Assembly: GCF_000332975.1 (NCBI RefSeq)
Contig: NZ_BANR01000016.1
Location: forward strand, 62,001 to 126,000
Direction of reading: 5' to 3'
Length of the DNA stretch: 64,000 nucleotides
DNA from: Gordonia aichiensis NBRC 108223
GTDB taxonomy: Bacteria; Actinomycetota; Actinomycetes; Mycobacteriales; Mycobacteriaceae
In this document: positions 17,416 to 28,002 of the stretch, in pieces
Layout: every line of letters starts with the position of its first letter
Position numbering within the stretch: the stretch's first letter is position 1
Notes under the pieces: model-generated
Database searches by the model: none
Told to the model about the DNA's origin: nothing
Seen by the model: only the letters and a program-made list of their open reading frames with translations
Position numbers and translations under genes: made by a program

Positions 17416-19029
17416 ATGGCGTCGAATCGCCGGACCACAGGACTGATACGGCCCCGACACGTCGAACCCACGGCCGTCTCCGTGCTCTCGACGGCCACCG
17501 GCGCACGACTCGACCTGATCGGCTCCGTGCCCACCGATGCCGCAGTCTCGGGGGTCTCGCTGCGCGCGCAGGACATCGTTGCCGGTGACCTGTTCGCCGC
17601 GTTGCCCGGCGGCCGCACGCACGGTGCACGATTCGCGGCGGACGCCGTCAAGCGGGGCGCGACGGCCATCCTCACCGATGCGGCCGGTCGCGCAGAACTC
17701 GGCCGTGTACTACCGCCCGACGCCGCATGCGCGGTTCTTGTCCACGCCGACCCTCGATCGGTCCTCGGTGGTGTGAGCGCGCGCATATACGGCAATCCGT
17801 CGCAGCGCCTCAAACTGATCGGGATCACCGGCACGTCGGGAAAGACGACGACGGCCTACATGGTGGAGGCCGCGATGATGGCCGCGGGCCACACTGTCGG
17901 ACTCATCGGCACCGTCGAGACGCGTGTCGACGGTGTGGCACAGGCGAGTTCGCTGACCACGCCCGAGGCCCCCACCCTGCAGGCGCTGCTCGCCGCGATG
18001 CTCGAGCGCGGAGTCGACGTCGTGGTCATGGAGGTGTCGAGCCACGCGCTGGCTCTCGGCCGTGTCGACGGGGCCCATTTCTCGTTGGGCGCCTTCACGA
18101 ATCTCTCGCAGGACCACCTCGACTTCCACCCGACGATGCGCGACTACTTCGAGGCCAAGGCCCAGTTGTTCGCGGCGGGCTCGTCTACCCGCGCGGTGCG
18201 GTCGGTCGTGTGCGTCGACGACGACTGGGGCCGACGCATGCTCGACGTCGCACGTCGAGGCGACGCGATCGCACCGGTCACGGTCTCGACCACCGATGTG
18301 CCCGCAGACTGGCATGCTGGTCCGTCGACAATCGAATCCGACGGCTCGCAGCGCGTCGAGATCACCGACTCCGCCGGTATCTCGCACGATCTGACCGTGC
18401 GGCTCCCCGGTCGGTACAACATCGCGAACGCGACGCTTGCGGTCGCTGTCGCGGTCGCGGCGGGTGCGCCGGTGACGACAGCGGCGTCGGCGATCGCCGA
18501 CGTGTCGGTCCCCGGCCGACTACAGCGCATCGAGCGGGGACAGGACTTCCTGGCCATCGTCGACTACGCCCACAAGCCCGGGGCGCTCGAAGCCGTGCTG
18601 GCCACTCTCGATGAGCAGGCGCGTGGGCGCGTCGCCGTCGTGATCGGTGCGGGCGGAGACAGGGACAGCGCCAAGCGTCCGCTGATGGGCGAGGTGGCGG
18701 CGCGTCGAGCCGACTTCGTGGTGATCACCGATGACAATCCGCGCACCGAGGATCCGGCCGCGATTCGCGCCGCCGTGCTCGCGGGGGCCCAGGCTGTACC
18801 CGACGACGAGCGCCGACCGGGAGCCGAGATCGTGGAGATCGGCGACCGTCGGGCCGCGATCGAGGCCGCGATCGCGTGGGCACGGACAGGCGACATCGTC
18901 CTGGTGGCGGGTAAGGGGCACGAGGCCGGTCAGGAGATCGACGGTGTCAAGCATTTGTTCGATGACAGGGATGTTGTCGCGGACGCACTCACGAACGTCG
19001 TCGACAACACGCCGGGGGCCGCTCGGTGA
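17416..19029 (+). CDS. murE: UDP-MurNAc-L-Ala-D-Glu:meso-diaminopimelate ligase
   Basis: ATP-dependent ligase that adds meso-diaminopimelate to the peptidoglycan precursor in the cytoplasm. The 537-residue sequence shows the UDP-binding N-terminal domain, the P-loop GTSGKTT (139-145), the central ligase domain (MEVSSHALALGRVDG) and the C-terminal domain with DDNPR (439-443), the motif that marks meso-diaminopimelate rather than lysine specificity. The substrate-carbamylation lysine region FEAKAQLF is present. Its TGA overlaps the start of the MurF-like remnant (GTGA). Confidence 0.95.
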   Translation: MASNRRTTGLIRPRHVEPTAVSVLSTATGARLDLIGSVPTDAAVSGVSLRAQDIVAGDLFAALPGGRTHGARFAADAVKRGATAILTDAAGRAELGRVLPPDAACAVLVHADPRSVLGGVSARIYGNPSQRLKLIGITGTSGKTTTAYMVEAAMMAAGHTVGLIGTVETRVDGVAQASSLTTPEAPTLQALLAAMLERGVDVVVMEVSSHALALGRVDGAHFSLGAFTNLSQDHLDFHPTMRDYFEAKAQLFAAGSSTRAVRSVVCVDDDWGRRMLDVARRGDAIAPVTVSTTDVPADWHAGPSTIESDGSQRVEITDSAGISHDLTVRLPGRYNIANATLAVAVAVAAGAPVTTAASAIADVSVPGRLQRIERGQDFLAIVDYAHKPGALEAVLATLDEQARGRVAVVIGAGGDRDSAKRPLMGEVAARRADFVVITDDNPRTEDPAAIRAAVLAGAQAVPDDERRPGAEIVEIGDRRAAIEAAIAWARTGDIVLVAGKGHEAGQEIDGVKHLFDDRDVVADALTNVVDNTPGAAR

Positions 19030-19487
19030 GTCACGACGGCGGCCCCGGTGATCGCCGCGCACAGCGAACTGTCGTCATCGTCCCAGCGGACGTCGACGAG
19101 GTCTCGCGCGCTCTCAGGGAGCTGGTCACACGTGCGCGCGGGTCAACCGATCGCGTGCGCACATGGGCGATCATCGGCGACCTGGCGACGCGCGACGGCC
19201 TCAGCGAAAACGAGCGCGTCGTCGAACATGACAGGGTAGGCAGGCTCGCGGTGCGGCTCGCGGTGGACAAGGCCCTCTGCGTGGGGGAGTCGCGTGGGGT
19301 CCGTGCACTGCATCAGGGCGCGGTGATGGAGGGCTCCTGGGGCGACGAGGCCAGGTTGGTTGCGTCGGTCGACGACGCATCCGCGACACTGGCCACCGAC
19401 GGATGGCGCCCGGCGCCCGGCGACATGGTGCTCATCGCGGGAACCGATCCCGCGATGGCCGACCTTGCGGCGGTGACCGGTTCATGA
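19026..19487 (+). CDS. MurF C-terminal-domain-only protein (murF remnant)
   Basis: This 153-residue product occupies the place of murF, normally ~500 residues. Residues ~15-150 align with domain III of M. tuberculosis MurF; the clearest stretch is VEHDRVGRLAVRLAV, then GAVMEGSWG (MurF as recalled: EHDRIGRLAVRLDV, GAVLEGAWG). The UDP-substrate domain and the whole ATP-binding central domain with its P-loop are absent. The DAYNANP motif at the start of domain III is replaced by VPADVDE, so it cannot be an active ligase. The frame is open, GC-rich at third positions like its neighbours, and GTGA-coupled to murE, which argues for an expressed protein rather than fresh decay. A functional murF must exist elsewhere, or the assembly has lost sequence. 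Confidence 0.8.
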   Translation: MSHDGGPGDRRAQRTVVIVPADVDEVSRALRELVTRARGSTDRVRTWAIIGDLATRDGLSENERVVEHDRVGRLAVRLAVDKALCVGESRGVRALHQGAVMEGSWGDEARLVASVDDASATLATDGWRPAPGDMVLIAGTDPAMADLAAVTGS

Positions 19488-19566
19488 GCGTGGCCTGCGA
19501 CATGACGAGACAGGAACAAGGAGAGCGGCGAGTGACGGTCGGGCGAACTGAGGGAGAGATACTGCG

Positions 19567-20664
19567 GTGACCCAGATCCTCATTGCGGGTGCGATCGCCG
19601 TGGCGGTGTCGATCCTGCTCACGCCGGTGCTCATCCGCGTCTTCTCCCGCCAGGGATTCGGCCAGGAGATCCGCGTCGAGGGGCCGCAGAGCCACCAGAC
19701 CAAGCGCGGCACGCCGTCGATGGGCGGCGTGGCCATTCTGATCGCTCTCTGGGCTGGTTACTTCGGCGCGCACATCGTCGGCCTGTTCACCCACGACGGG
19801 AACGGTCCGACAGCCTCTGGCCTGCTGGTACTCGGTCTCGCGACCGCGCTCGGCGGTGTCGGATTCCTCGACGACTTCATCAAGATCCGTAAGCACCGCA
19901 ACCTCGGACTCAACAAGACAGCCAAGTCCATCGGCCAGTTCATCGCGGCCATCCTGTTCGGCGTGCTGGTGCTCGGCTTCCGAAATGACTCGGGCTACAC
20001 GCCCGCGAGTCCGCACCTCTCCTACGTCCGCGACATCGACGCGATCTCGATGGTGTCCGTCGCGTTCGTCATCTTCTGCTGGCTGGTGGTTGCGGCGTGG
20101 TCGAATGCCGTCAACTTCACCGACGGTCTCGACGGTCTCGCCGCCGGGTCGATGGCGATGGTGCTCGGCACCTATGTGCTGGTCACGTTCTTCCAATTCG
20201 TGAACGCGTGCTCGGGTGGCGCCAAACCCGCTGCCGACATCCCGCGTGGCTGCTACCAGGTACGCGATCCGCTGGACCTGGCGCTGATCGCCGTCGCCGG
20301 TGGCGGCGCCTGTTTGGGTTTCCTCTGGTGGAATGCGGCACCCGCCAAGATCTTCATGGGTGACACGGGCTCACTGGCGCTCGGAGGTCTGCTGGCGGGT
20401 CTGTCGATCACGACCCGCACCGAACTCCTCGCGGTGGTCATCGGCGCGTTGTTCGTCGCAGAGATCATGTCGGTCGTCATCCAGATCGCGTTCTTCCGTA
20501 CGACGGGTCGTCGGGTCTTCCGCATGGCGCCGTTCCATCATCACTTCGAGCTCGGCGGCTGGGCAGAGACCACGGTGATCATCAGATTCTGGCTGCTGAC
20601 CGCAATCGCGTGTGCCCTCGGCCTCTCGCTGTTCTACGGCGAGTTCCTCACGTTCAGCGGCTGA
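19567..20664 (+). CDS. mraY: Phospho-N-acetylmuramoyl-pentapeptide-transferase
   Basis: Integral membrane enzyme that transfers phospho-MurNAc-pentapeptide to undecaprenyl phosphate, forming lipid I. About ten transmembrane helices. Family motifs: [17 protein letters not shown] (Asp-Asp pair), [28 protein letters not shown] and [10 protein letters not shown] near the C-terminus. Length 365 matches the family. GTG 19567 is preceded by GGGAGAG (19551-19557). The upstream gap 19488-19566 contains no further gene. Confidence 0.96.
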   Translation: MTQILIAGAIAVAVSILLTPVLIRVFSRQGFGQEIRVEGPQSHQTKRGTPSMGGVAILIALWAGYFGAHIVGLFTHDGNGPTASGLLVLGLATALGGVGFLDDFIKIRKHRNLGLNKTAKSIGQFIAAILFGVLVLGFRNDSGYTPASPHLSYVRDIDAISMVSVAFVIFCWLVVAAWSNAVNFTDGLDGLAAGSMAMVLGTYVLVTFFQFVNACSGGAKPAADIPRGCYQVRDPLDLALIAVAGGGACLGFLWWNAAPAKIFMGDTGSLALGGLLAGLSITTRTELLAVVIGALFVAEIMSVVIQIAFFRTTGRRVFRMAPFHHHFELGGWAETTVIIRFWLLTAIACALGLSLFYGEFLTFSG

Positions 20665-20669
20665 GTCAG

Positions 20670-22250
20670 ATGACGTCGTCAGTGGAACTGCACCTGCGGG
20701 GCATACGTGTGATCGTTGCGGGTGCCGGAACAGCGGGTCTGTCGGCTGCACGATTCCTGCTCGGCGTCGGAGCGGAGGTCACGATCGCCGACGACCGGTT
20801 CCTCGACGCGGATGCCGGGACGACGGGGATCGTCGGAGCGGACGCGCTGAGAGACCAGGGCGCGCGGCTCTCCTCAGTCGCGGCGCTCGTCGGCGATGAC
20901 TCGTGGGTTGCGACAACCGATCTCGTCATCGCATCACCCGGCTTCGCGCCCACCAATCCGCTCATGTTCGCGGCTGCCGAACACGAGATCCCGGTGTGGG
21001 GCGAGGTCGAGTTGGCCTGGCGGGTCGACCGTGCCGGGTTGCTGGGTACCCCGCGTACCTGGCTGGTGGTGACCGGGACCAACGGCAAGACCACGACCAC
21101 ATCGATGCTGACCGACATCGTCGCCGAGGGCGGGCTCGCCGCCGCGGCGTGCGGGAACATCGGGCTGCCCGTGCTCGACGCGATGCAGCTGGAACCACGA
21201 GTCGACGTCGTGTGCGCCGAGTTGTCGTCGTTTCAGCTCCACTGGGCGCCGTCCATCACTCCCGATGCGGGGGTGGTGCTGAACATCGCCGACGATCATC
21301 TCGATTGGCACGGGTCGTTCGCCGCGTACGCCGCCGACAAACAGATCGCGCTGCACGGCGATGTGGGGATCGTCGGCCTCGATGACACCGTCGCCGCAGG
21401 TCTGCCGGTGCCGGGACGGCGCGTCGGCTTCACCCTCGGCGAGCCGGCAGCCGGCGAACTCGGAGTAGTCGACGGGTACCTCGTCGACCGGGCTTTCAGC
21501 AGTGCGGACGACGACTCGTCGAGTGGTACGTCGCTGATCGCGGCGGAGGCGATTCACCCCGCCGGGCCGTCCGGGGTATCCGACGCACTGGCCGCGGCAG
21601 CGTTGGCCCTGTCCATCGGAGTGCAATCCGCGGCGATCGGTCGGGCACTGCGTGCTTTCCGTCCCGCGGCGCATCGCGGCGAGGTCGTCGTGTCAGTCGA
21701 CGGCATCGACTTCGTCGACGATTCGAAGGCCACCAATCCGCACGCGGCCCGCGCGGCGATCGGCGCGCATCGCCGTGTGGTGCTTATCGCGGGTGGCTTG
21801 CTGAAGGGCGCGTCGGTCGACGACATGATCGTCGCGTCCGCGGACCGGCTGGCCGGGGTCGTCGCAATCGGACGTGACCGGGACATCATTGTCGCCGCGA
21901 TTTCGCGACACGCCCCAGAAGTCCCAACAGTCACAGTATTCACAGGGGACGATGGCAGCGTGATTGCACAGCGCGCCCTCGGATCAGAGATGGGTTCAGT
22001 GCGCAGCGGGGACGAATCCTCGCTCGAGCACCCCGGGAATCCCGACGACCTCGCGACCGCGGTGATGGACCGCGCTGTCGCGGAGGCGTGGGCGCTGGCC
22101 ACAGCCGGCGGTCCGCGACCCGACGCGGTGCTTCTTGCGCCTGCGGCGGCGTCGCTGGACATGTTTCCCGGGTACGGACGACGTGGTGATGCCTTCGCGG
22201 CCGCCGCGCGTGCGTTGCCGGGGACCGCTCCCCGGGCGACGCAGCCGTGA
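20670..22250 (+). CDS. murD: UDP-MurNAc-L-alanine:D-glutamate ligase
   Basis: ATP-dependent ligase adding D-glutamate to UDP-MurNAc-L-Ala. N-terminal Rossmann fold (IVAGAGTAGLSAARFL), P-loop GTNGKTTT, central motif ELSSFQL, and the C-terminal domain starting DFVDDSKATNPHAA. At 526 residues it is longer than E. coli MurD (438), partly through loops in the central and C-terminal domains. ATG 20670 lies 5 nt after mraY; its stop overlaps ftsW by 4 nt. Confidence 0.94.
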   Translation: MTSSVELHLRGIRVIVAGAGTAGLSAARFLLGVGAEVTIADDRFLDADAGTTGIVGADALRDQGARLSSVAALVGDDSWVATTDLVIASPGFAPTNPLMFAAAEHEIPVWGEVELAWRVDRAGLLGTPRTWLVVTGTNGKTTTTSMLTDIVAEGGLAAAACGNIGLPVLDAMQLEPRVDVVCAELSSFQLHWAPSITPDAGVVLNIADDHLDWHGSFAAYAADKQIALHGDVGIVGLDDTVAAGLPVPGRRVGFTLGEPAAGELGVVDGYLVDRAFSSADDDSSSGTSLIAAEAIHPAGPSGVSDALAAAALALSIGVQSAAIGRALRAFRPAAHRGEVVVSVDGIDFVDDSKATNPHAARAAIGAHRRVVLIAGGLLKGASVDDMIVASADRLAGVVAIGRDRDIIVAAISRHAPEVPTVTVFTGDDGSVIAQRALGSEMGSVRSGDESSLEHPGNPDDLATAVMDRAVAEAWALATAGGPRPDAVLLAPAAASLDMFPGYGRRGDAFAAAARALPGTAPRATQP

Positions 22251-24076
22251 CGACGACGGACGCGACCCGGGCGGGCGCACCAGAATCCTCCGGGCCGGCG
22301 ACCGGAGCAACCAAGACCGGAGCGGATAAGGCGGCCGAGAAGAAGACGTCGAAGGCCGAGTCCGCGAAACCGAGCATCCGGTCGGGTCGTCGAGTTCTCG
22401 GCGGAGGGTCATCCGGTACGCGGAGTGATCTCGCCGCCGTCCCCGCGACCATCGTCGAAGGGATTCGCAATCTCCTGAGCAGGCCGTTGGCGTCGTATCA
22501 CCTGATCCTGACGATGGCCGCCCTGATGACATCGTTCGGGCTGATCATGGTGCTCTCGGCGTCGTCTGTCGAGGGGTACTCCGCGGACGGCTCGGCGTAC
22601 GGATTGTTCGCCAACCAGGTCATCTTCGTGGTGCTCGGCGCCATCGTCTTCTACCTCACGCTGCGCATGCCGGTGCGGTTCTTCCGTCGAATGGCGGTCC
22701 CGATGATCGCCGTGACGACGGTCATGCTGGGTCTGGTCCTGGTCCCGGGTATCGGCACCCTCAGTCAGGGTGCCCGGCGCTGGTTCGACATCAACGGACT
22801 CTCGGTGCAGCCGTCCGAACTGGTCAAGGTCGCGCTGTGTGTCTGGGGCGCGCATCTGCTCGCGTCGCGTCGACGTGACAACGCGTCACTGCGCGAATTG
22901 CTGGTGCCCCTCGTCCCGGTCGGCCTGCTGATCTGTCTGCTGATCATTCTCGAACCCAACCTCTCGACGACGATCACCATCGCGATCATCGTCGGTGCGC
23001 TGCTCTGGTTCGCGGGTCTGCCGATCAAGGTGTTCGTCACATTCGTCCTCACCGGCGTCGGCATCGCCGTGGTCCTCGCTCTGGTCGAGAGCTATCGATC
23101 ACAGCGCGTGATGAGCTTTCTCGGCGGTATCGACGATCCGCAGGGCGCGGGCTATCAGGCGCGACAGGCGACGTTCGCGCTGGCCAACGGGGGTGTGTTC
23201 GGCGTCGGACTCGGACAGAGCCGAGCCAAGTGGAACTATCTGCCCAATGCGCACAACGACTTCATCTTCGCGATCATCGGCGAGGAACTCGGCTTGATCG
23301 GGGGACTGCTCGTCGTCTTCCTGTTCGTCGTCCTGGCGTTCACCGGGTTCCGCATCGCGCACCGCTGCACCGATCCGTTCCTGCGCCTGATGACCTCGAC
23401 CATCACGGTCCTCATCACAGCGCAGGCGTTCATCAACATCGGGTACGTGATCGGGCTGCTTCCCGTGACCGGAATCCAGTTACCGCTGCTGTCGGCGGGC
23501 GGGACGTCGACGCTGACGGTGTTGGCGATGCTCGGCCTGCTGGCCAATGCGGCCCGCCATGAACCCGAGGCCGTCGCCGCGTTGACCACGGGTCAGCGCA
23601 GCCGGGTCAGCCGGTGGTTCCGGCTGCCTATCCCCGTGGCGTACACGCCGAGCCGCGCGGAGAGCGCCCGAGACCGTCTCGACGCGCGCGGACGCCGCCC
23701 ACCCGCAGTGTCGGGCACACGTCGGTCGACGCCGCAGCGCCGAGTGCCCGCGTGGCGTCGAGCGATCGGTGTGCGGTTCTTCGGTGTGGCACCCGAACCG
23801 AGCCCGGCACCCGTCGACCGGCGTGGGGCACCTCGGTCGGGGGCGGTGCGGGTCGACTACCGTGTCGGGTATTCCGGGAGGGGGGAACGCCGTGGCGGCG
23901 CGCCCGGGCGCACCACCCGTTCGGCGGGGACCGCTCGCGCAGGCCAACCGGAACGTCGCGCGACGAGTAGAGCCGCGTCGGGCTCGGTGCGGACGGGGTC
24001 GGGACGCTACTCCGGTCACCCGGGCAGGGCTGACAAGATGTCGGGTGGGCCGCGGCGGTCGGGGAACGGCCGCTAG
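22247..24076 (+). CDS. ftsW: SEDS glycosyltransferase FtsW
   Basis: Polytopic SEDS-family peptidoglycan glycan polymerase that works with FtsI at the septum. A ~75-residue charged N-terminus precedes about ten transmembrane helices. Typical motifs: QPSELVKVAL, ILEPNLSTT, GAGYQARQATFALANGG, and NAHNDFIFAIIGEELG, whose Asp corresponds to the proposed catalytic residue. After the last helix comes ~160 residues of Arg/Gly/Ser-rich disordered tail, so the 609-residue product is longer than the mycobacterial protein. The start overlaps the murD stop (GTGA). Confidence 0.94.
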   Translation: MTTTDATRAGAPESSGPATGATKTGADKAAEKKTSKAESAKPSIRSGRRVLGGGSSGTRSDLAAVPATIVEGIRNLLSRPLASYHLILTMAALMTSFGLIMVLSASSVEGYSADGSAYGLFANQVIFVVLGAIVFYLTLRMPVRFFRRMAVPMIAVTTVMLGLVLVPGIGTLSQGARRWFDINGLSVQPSELVKVALCVWGAHLLASRRRDNASLRELLVPLVPVGLLICLLIILEPNLSTTITIAIIVGALLWFAGLPIKVFVTFVLTGVGIAVVLALVESYRSQRVMSFLGGIDDPQGAGYQARQATFALANGGVFGVGLGQSRAKWNYLPNAHNDFIFAIIGEELGLIGGLLVVFLFVVLAFTGFRIAHRCTDPFLRLMTSTITVLITAQAFINIGYVIGLLPVTGIQLPLLSAGGTSTLTVLAMLGLLANAARHEPEAVAALTTGQRSRVSRWFRLPIPVAYTPSRAESARDRLDARGRRPPAVSGTRRSTPQRRVPAWRRAIGVRFFGVAPEPSPAPVDRRGAPRSGAVRVDYRVGYSGRGERRGGAPGRTTRSAGTARAGQPERRATSRAASGSVRTGSGRYSGHPGRADKMSGGPRRSGNGR

Positions 24077-24205
24077 AGCCTCGGCGGGAAAGCGCTTCGG
24101 CGGCGGTCGGTGGGCCATCGTGTCGGTGCGCACGTGCGCCCGGCCCGGGTCGGCCGCGGCAACAGTCGATGTGAGCAGAACAGATGTGAACGGAGTGCAG
24201 ACCGA

Positions 24206-25534
24206 ATGGGTCCGGATGAAACGCGGGTCACGACAACGGACCACGAGTCTGCAGACGGCGGCTACCGAAAGCTCTCGGTCGTGGTTGCCGGAGGAGGGAC
24301 GGCAGGCCATATCGAACCGGCACTCGCAGTTGCCGATGCGGTGCGCAGACTCGATCCGACCGCACGGATCACCGCACTGGGTACCTCCCGGGGGCTCGAG
24401 ACGACACTCGTCCCCGAGCGCGGCTACGACCTCGCGCTGATCCCACCCGTGCCGTTGCCGCGCAAGCCGGGCCTCGAACTCGCGAAGACCCCGGCGCGGC
24501 TCCTCCGGTCGGTGATGGCCACACGCAGGGTCCTCTCCGACGTAGGGGCCGACGTCGTGGTGGGATTCGGCGGTTACGTCTCGATGCCCGCGTACCTCGC
24601 CGCCAGGGCGCACCTGCGGCCGAGTCGACGCCTGCCCATCGTGATCCACGAGGCCAACGCCAGTGCGGGTATTGCGAACAAGGTGGGTGCACGCTTCGCC
24701 GACGTCGTGATGGCGGCCGTCGACGGCTCGGGTCTCGACGGTGCCGAGGTGGTCGGCATCCCGGTACGCGGTGTGATCGCCGACCTGGACCGTCAGGGAT
24801 TGCGTGCGAAGGCCCGTCACTATTTCGGCCTCGACGAGGACGCCCCGACGCTGTTGGTGTTCGGCGGATCGCAGGGAGCGCAACGACTCAACGATGCGGT
24901 GGCCGGGGCTGCCGATGCCCTGGGGCGCGCGGGAATCGGTGTGCTGCACGCGTATGGACCCAAGAACACGATCGATCCGATCTCGCCCGACGACGCCCCT
25001 CCGTATCGGGCAGTCGGGTATCTCAAGCGGATGGACCTCGCCTACGCTGCGGCCGATCTGGTCATGTGTCGTTCGGGCGCGATGACGGTCGCCGAGGTGT
25101 CGGCGACCGGACTGCCCGCCATCTACGTGCCGTTGCCGCACGGGAACGGCGAACAGCGGCTCAATGCCCTGCCCGTCGTCGAGGCAGGCGGTGGTGTGTT
25201 GGTGTCCGACGACGAGGTCAGCGCCGAGTGGGTCGCAACAGAGGTTCCGGCGTTGCTCGGCGATCCCGAACGCCTGGCCGCGATGTCGGCGGGCGCGTCG
25301 GGGACAGGGCACGGAGATGCCGCGAATGCGGTCGCGCGCGCGGCCCTCGATCTCGCTGCAGCACACCGGCCGGGCCGTCGAGGGCGGGCCGGTCGGCAGA
25401 GGCGAACCGACGCGGCCGGATCGGGTGCAACCGAGGAGCGCGCCTCCCGCGCGACTGGCGACACCGCAACAGGATCGGGCCTTCCCGACGCCGGGGCGGC
25501 GTTTCATTCGGCGGAATCGGCCCGCGACCGGTGA
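24206..25534 (+). CDS. murG: UDP-GlcNAc:lipid I GlcNAc transferase MurG
   Basis: Peripheral membrane GT-B enzyme that converts lipid I to lipid II. N-terminal [16 protein letters not shown], then [14 protein letters not shown] and [13 protein letters not shown], the C-terminal donor site [13 protein letters not shown], and [26 protein letters not shown] with the following EQ. ATG 24206 follows AACGGAG at suitable distance. The usual fold ends near residue 385; ~60 further residues rich in Arg, Ala and Gly form a disordered tail. Its TGA overlaps murC. The 129 nt between ftsW and this start shows no gene. Confidence 0.93.
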   Translation: MGPDETRVTTTDHESADGGYRKLSVVVAGGGTAGHIEPALAVADAVRRLDPTARITALGTSRGLETTLVPERGYDLALIPPVPLPRKPGLELAKTPARLLRSVMATRRVLSDVGADVVVGFGGYVSMPAYLAARAHLRPSRRLPIVIHEANASAGIANKVGARFADVVMAAVDGSGLDGAEVVGIPVRGVIADLDRQGLRAKARHYFGLDEDAPTLLVFGGSQGAQRLNDAVAGAADALGRAGIGVLHAYGPKNTIDPISPDDAPPYRAVGYLKRMDLAYAAADLVMCRSGAMTVAEVSATGLPAIYVPLPHGNGEQRLNALPVVEAGGGVLVSDDEVSAEWVATEVPALLGDPERLAAMSAGASGTGHGDAANAVARAALDLAAAHRPGRRGRAGRQRRTDAAGSGATEERASRATGDTATGSGLPDAGAAFHSAESARDR

Positions 25535-27096
25535 CAATCGAGGACGTGACCTCAGCACACGGCGAGCCGGGCGCAGCTCCGCTGCCCGAAGAACTGCGTC
25601 GAGTCCATATGGTGGGCATCGGCGGAGCCGGGATGTCGGGTTTGGCGCGCATCCTCCTCTCCAGGGGTGGCCAGGTGTCGGGATCGGACGCGAAGACCAG
25701 TCGCGGAATCATCGCGTTGCGTGCGCGGGGTGCGCAGATCGCGATCGGACACGACGCTGCCGCTCTGGACCTCCTGCCCGACGGCCCGACCGTCGTGGTC
25801 ACGACGCACGCCGCCATTCCCAAGACCAATCCGGAGCTCGTCGCTGCTCGTGAGCGGGGCATCCCGGTTCTTCTGCGCCCGCACGTTCTCGCGGGATTGA
25901 TGGCCGATCACCGAACGCTGCTCGTCGCGGGCACACACGGTAAGACCTCGACGACGTCGATGTCGGTCGTCGCGCTGCAGCATGCGGGACTCGACCCGTC
26001 CTTCGCGATCGGCGGCGAACTCAACGAGTCGGGGACCAACGCACATCACGGCAGCGGCGACGTGTTCGTCGCGGAGGCCGACGAGAGTGACGGGTCACTT
26101 CTCGAGTACACCCCTGACATCGTGGTGATCACCAACATCGAGGTCGATCATCTGGACTTCTTCGGAAGTGTCGATGCCTACGTCGCGGTGTTCGACGAGT
26201 TCACCGCGAGGATCCGCGCGGGCGGCACGCTCATCGTCTGTCTCGATGATCCGGGTACCGTCGCGCTCGTGCAGCGACGCGCGGCACAACTGAGCGCCCG
26301 TGGTGTCACCGTACTCGGTTACGGCACCGATGCCGACGCGGTGGCCATCCCGGATGTCATTCCGGCGGCGACGTTGCTCTCATGGGCACCGCACGGCGCC
26401 GGGGGGCTGGCCACGGTGCGATTCGCGCAACCGGTCGTCGACGCCGCGATCGAGGTTCCCCTCACGCTCACGACGCCCGGAATCCACATGGCCCGCAACA
26501 GTCTCGGCGCGATTCTCGGTGCGGTGTGCGCGGGCGGTGAACTCGACCAGGTCATCGAGGGAGTCGAGGCATTCGGCGGTGTCAGACGCCGATTCGAATA
26601 CAAGGGAAGCGCTGCAGGCGTCGCTGTCTACGACGACTACGCGCACCACCCGACCGAGGTCGCCGCGGTACTCGCAGCGGCAAGGGGAGTTGTCGGCCGC
26701 GGCGGCGTCGAACGTTCTCGCGGTGGCAGCCGGGGGCGGGTGATCGCGGTGTTTCAGCCCCATTTGTACTCGCGCACAGAAGAATTCGCGGAACAGTTCG
26801 CGGCAGCGCTCGACGCCGCCGACGAGGTGATCGTCGCCGACGTCTACGGTGCCAGGGAGGCGCCGATTCCCGGGGTCAGCGGCCGCAGCATCGCCGACCG
26901 ACTGGCCGGGCCCCATCGATTCGTTCCCGATCTGTCGGTGTTGGCCGACGTGGTGGCGACCATCGCGCAGCCCGGCGACATCGTGTTGACCCTCGGCGCC
27001 GGCGATATCACCATGCAGGGTTCCGAGATCCTTGCCGCCCTCGAGGGGGCGCGCCCCGCACCGCCGTCCGTCGCTGGGGGCGAGGACATCTCGTGA
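25531..27096 (+). CDS. murC: UDP-N-acetylmuramate:L-alanine ligase
   Basis: First Mur ligase, adding L-alanine to UDP-MurNAc. Order: Rossmann-like [15 protein letters not shown]-loop GTHGKTSTT (from residue 134), [12 protein letters not shown], the motif [12 protein letters not shown] at the start of the C-terminal domain, and FQPHLYSRT. The GTG start overlaps the murG stop, and the stop overlaps ftsQ, so murG-murC-ftsQ are translationally chained. 521 residues is a normal actinobacterial length. Confidence 0.95.
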   Translation: MTIEDVTSAHGEPGAAPLPEELRRVHMVGIGGAGMSGLARILLSRGGQVSGSDAKTSRGIIALRARGAQIAIGHDAAALDLLPDGPTVVVTTHAAIPKTNPELVAARERGIPVLLRPHVLAGLMADHRTLLVAGTHGKTSTTSMSVVALQHAGLDPSFAIGGELNESGTNAHHGSGDVFVAEADESDGSLLEYTPDIVVITNIEVDHLDFFGSVDAYVAVFDEFTARIRAGGTLIVCLDDPGTVALVQRRAAQLSARGVTVLGYGTDADAVAIPDVIPAATLLSWAPHGAGGLATVRFAQPVVDAAIEVPLTLTTPGIHMARNSLGAILGAVCAGGELDQVIEGVEAFGGVRRRFEYKGSAAGVAVYDDYAHHPTEVAAVLAAARGVVGRGGVERSRGGSRGRVIAVFQPHLYSRTEEFAEQFAAALDAADEVIVADVYGAREAPIPGVSGRSIADRLAGPHRFVPDLSVLADVVATIAQPGDIVLTLGAGDITMQGSEILAALEGARPAPPSVAGGEDIS

Positions 27097-27794
27097 CCCG
27101 GTTCCTCCCGGAGCGTCGAGGAGCGCGGATGCTACTCGGTGTCGGCGCCGTCGTCGTCATCGTCGTGGGGCTCGTCCTCGTAGCCTTCTTCACGCCGTTG
27201 ATGTCAGTGCGCAACACCACGATCGACGGCGCGAAGGGCGTGCAGAGCGGTGAGATCCTGCACGCGGCCGACGTCCCGTCGGGGACCCCGCTGCTGCGGG
27301 TCGACACCCGCGTCGTCGCGCAGCGGGTCGCGGCGATCGCATCCATAGAGTCGGCGCGGGTCCAGCGTGAATACCCGTCGTCGTTACGGATCACGGTCGT
27401 GGAGCGCCGACCGACCGCTCGCGTGGTCGACTCCGACAAGGTGCACATCCTCGACCGGACGGGCGTCTCGTATCTCACCTATGCCACCAAGGGATTGCCC
27501 GGCGAGTTCGCCGCGCTGCCCGTGTTCACCACGCCGAACCCGGGGCCGTCGGATCCGACCACCGTCGCGGCCATGAAGGCCACCGCGGGCCTGCCCGCCG
27601 AGATCTCCGAGCAACTGGTCGCCGTCGACGCGTCCTCACCCGTCGACATCGAGTTCACCCTGAAGGGCAACCGCAAGGTCGTCTGGGGCGATTCGGCGCG
27701 GGGTGACGAGAAGGCGCGGACCCTCGGCTACCTGTTGTCGCGCAAGGCGTCCGAGTACAACGTGTCGAGTCCGGACTTTCCGGCCTACAAGTGA
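27093..27794 (+). CDS. ftsQ: Cell division protein FtsQ
   Basis: Bitopic division protein of 233 residues. A very short cytoplasmic N-terminus, one transmembrane helix (about residues 10-33), then the extracytoplasmic POTRA domain beginning [21 protein letters not shown], with [17 protein letters not shown] typical of FtsQ, followed by the beta domain. It links FtsL/FtsB to the divisome. Coupled to murC by GTGA. It is followed by a 272-bp intergenic region with the ftsZ promoter. Confidence 0.92.
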   Translation: MTRFLPERRGARMLLGVGAVVVIVVGLVLVAFFTPLMSVRNTTIDGAKGVQSGEILHAADVPSGTPLLRVDTRVVAQRVAAIASIESARVQREYPSSLRITVVERRPTARVVDSDKVHILDRTGVSYLTYATKGLPGEFAALPVFTTPNPGPSDPTTVAAMKATAGLPAEISEQLVAVDASSPVDIEFTLKGNRKVVWGDSARGDEKARTLGYLLSRKASEYNVSSPDFPAYK

Positions 27795-27831
27795 GCGCCG
27801 ACGCCACGGTGTCGAGGTGCGGCCCCGACGG

Positions 27832-27885
27832 CTGTGCCACAACACCGGCGGCTGCGCCGTGGACGCCGACGGTGTTGTGGCACAG
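27832..27885. repeat. Perfect 16-bp inverted repeat between ftsQ and ftsZ
   Basis: Arms CTGTGCCACAACACCG (27832-27847) and its exact complement (27870-27885) flank a 22-nt loop. No T-run follows. In RNA this would be a stable stem separating the mur/ftsQ transcript from ftsZ. The rest of 27795-28002 holds no supported gene. Confidence 0.75.
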
Positions 27886-28002
27886 GCCTCGACGGCTCGG
27901 CAGGGTGGAACCCGGTCGTCGCACAAAGAAATCCAGCGACACGCCGCGCCGCCTGCTGGCTCCATGGCCCGACGGTGCTTAGCGTTTTCGACAACAGACC
28001 AC

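Noticed and set aside
15799..17622. 607-codon minus-strand frame across ftsI and into murE
   Set aside because: Antisense shadow of two clear genes; composition is Arg/His-rich without domains.
23480..25558. 692-codon minus-strand frame opposite ftsW-murG
   Set aside because: Antisense shadow without motifs.
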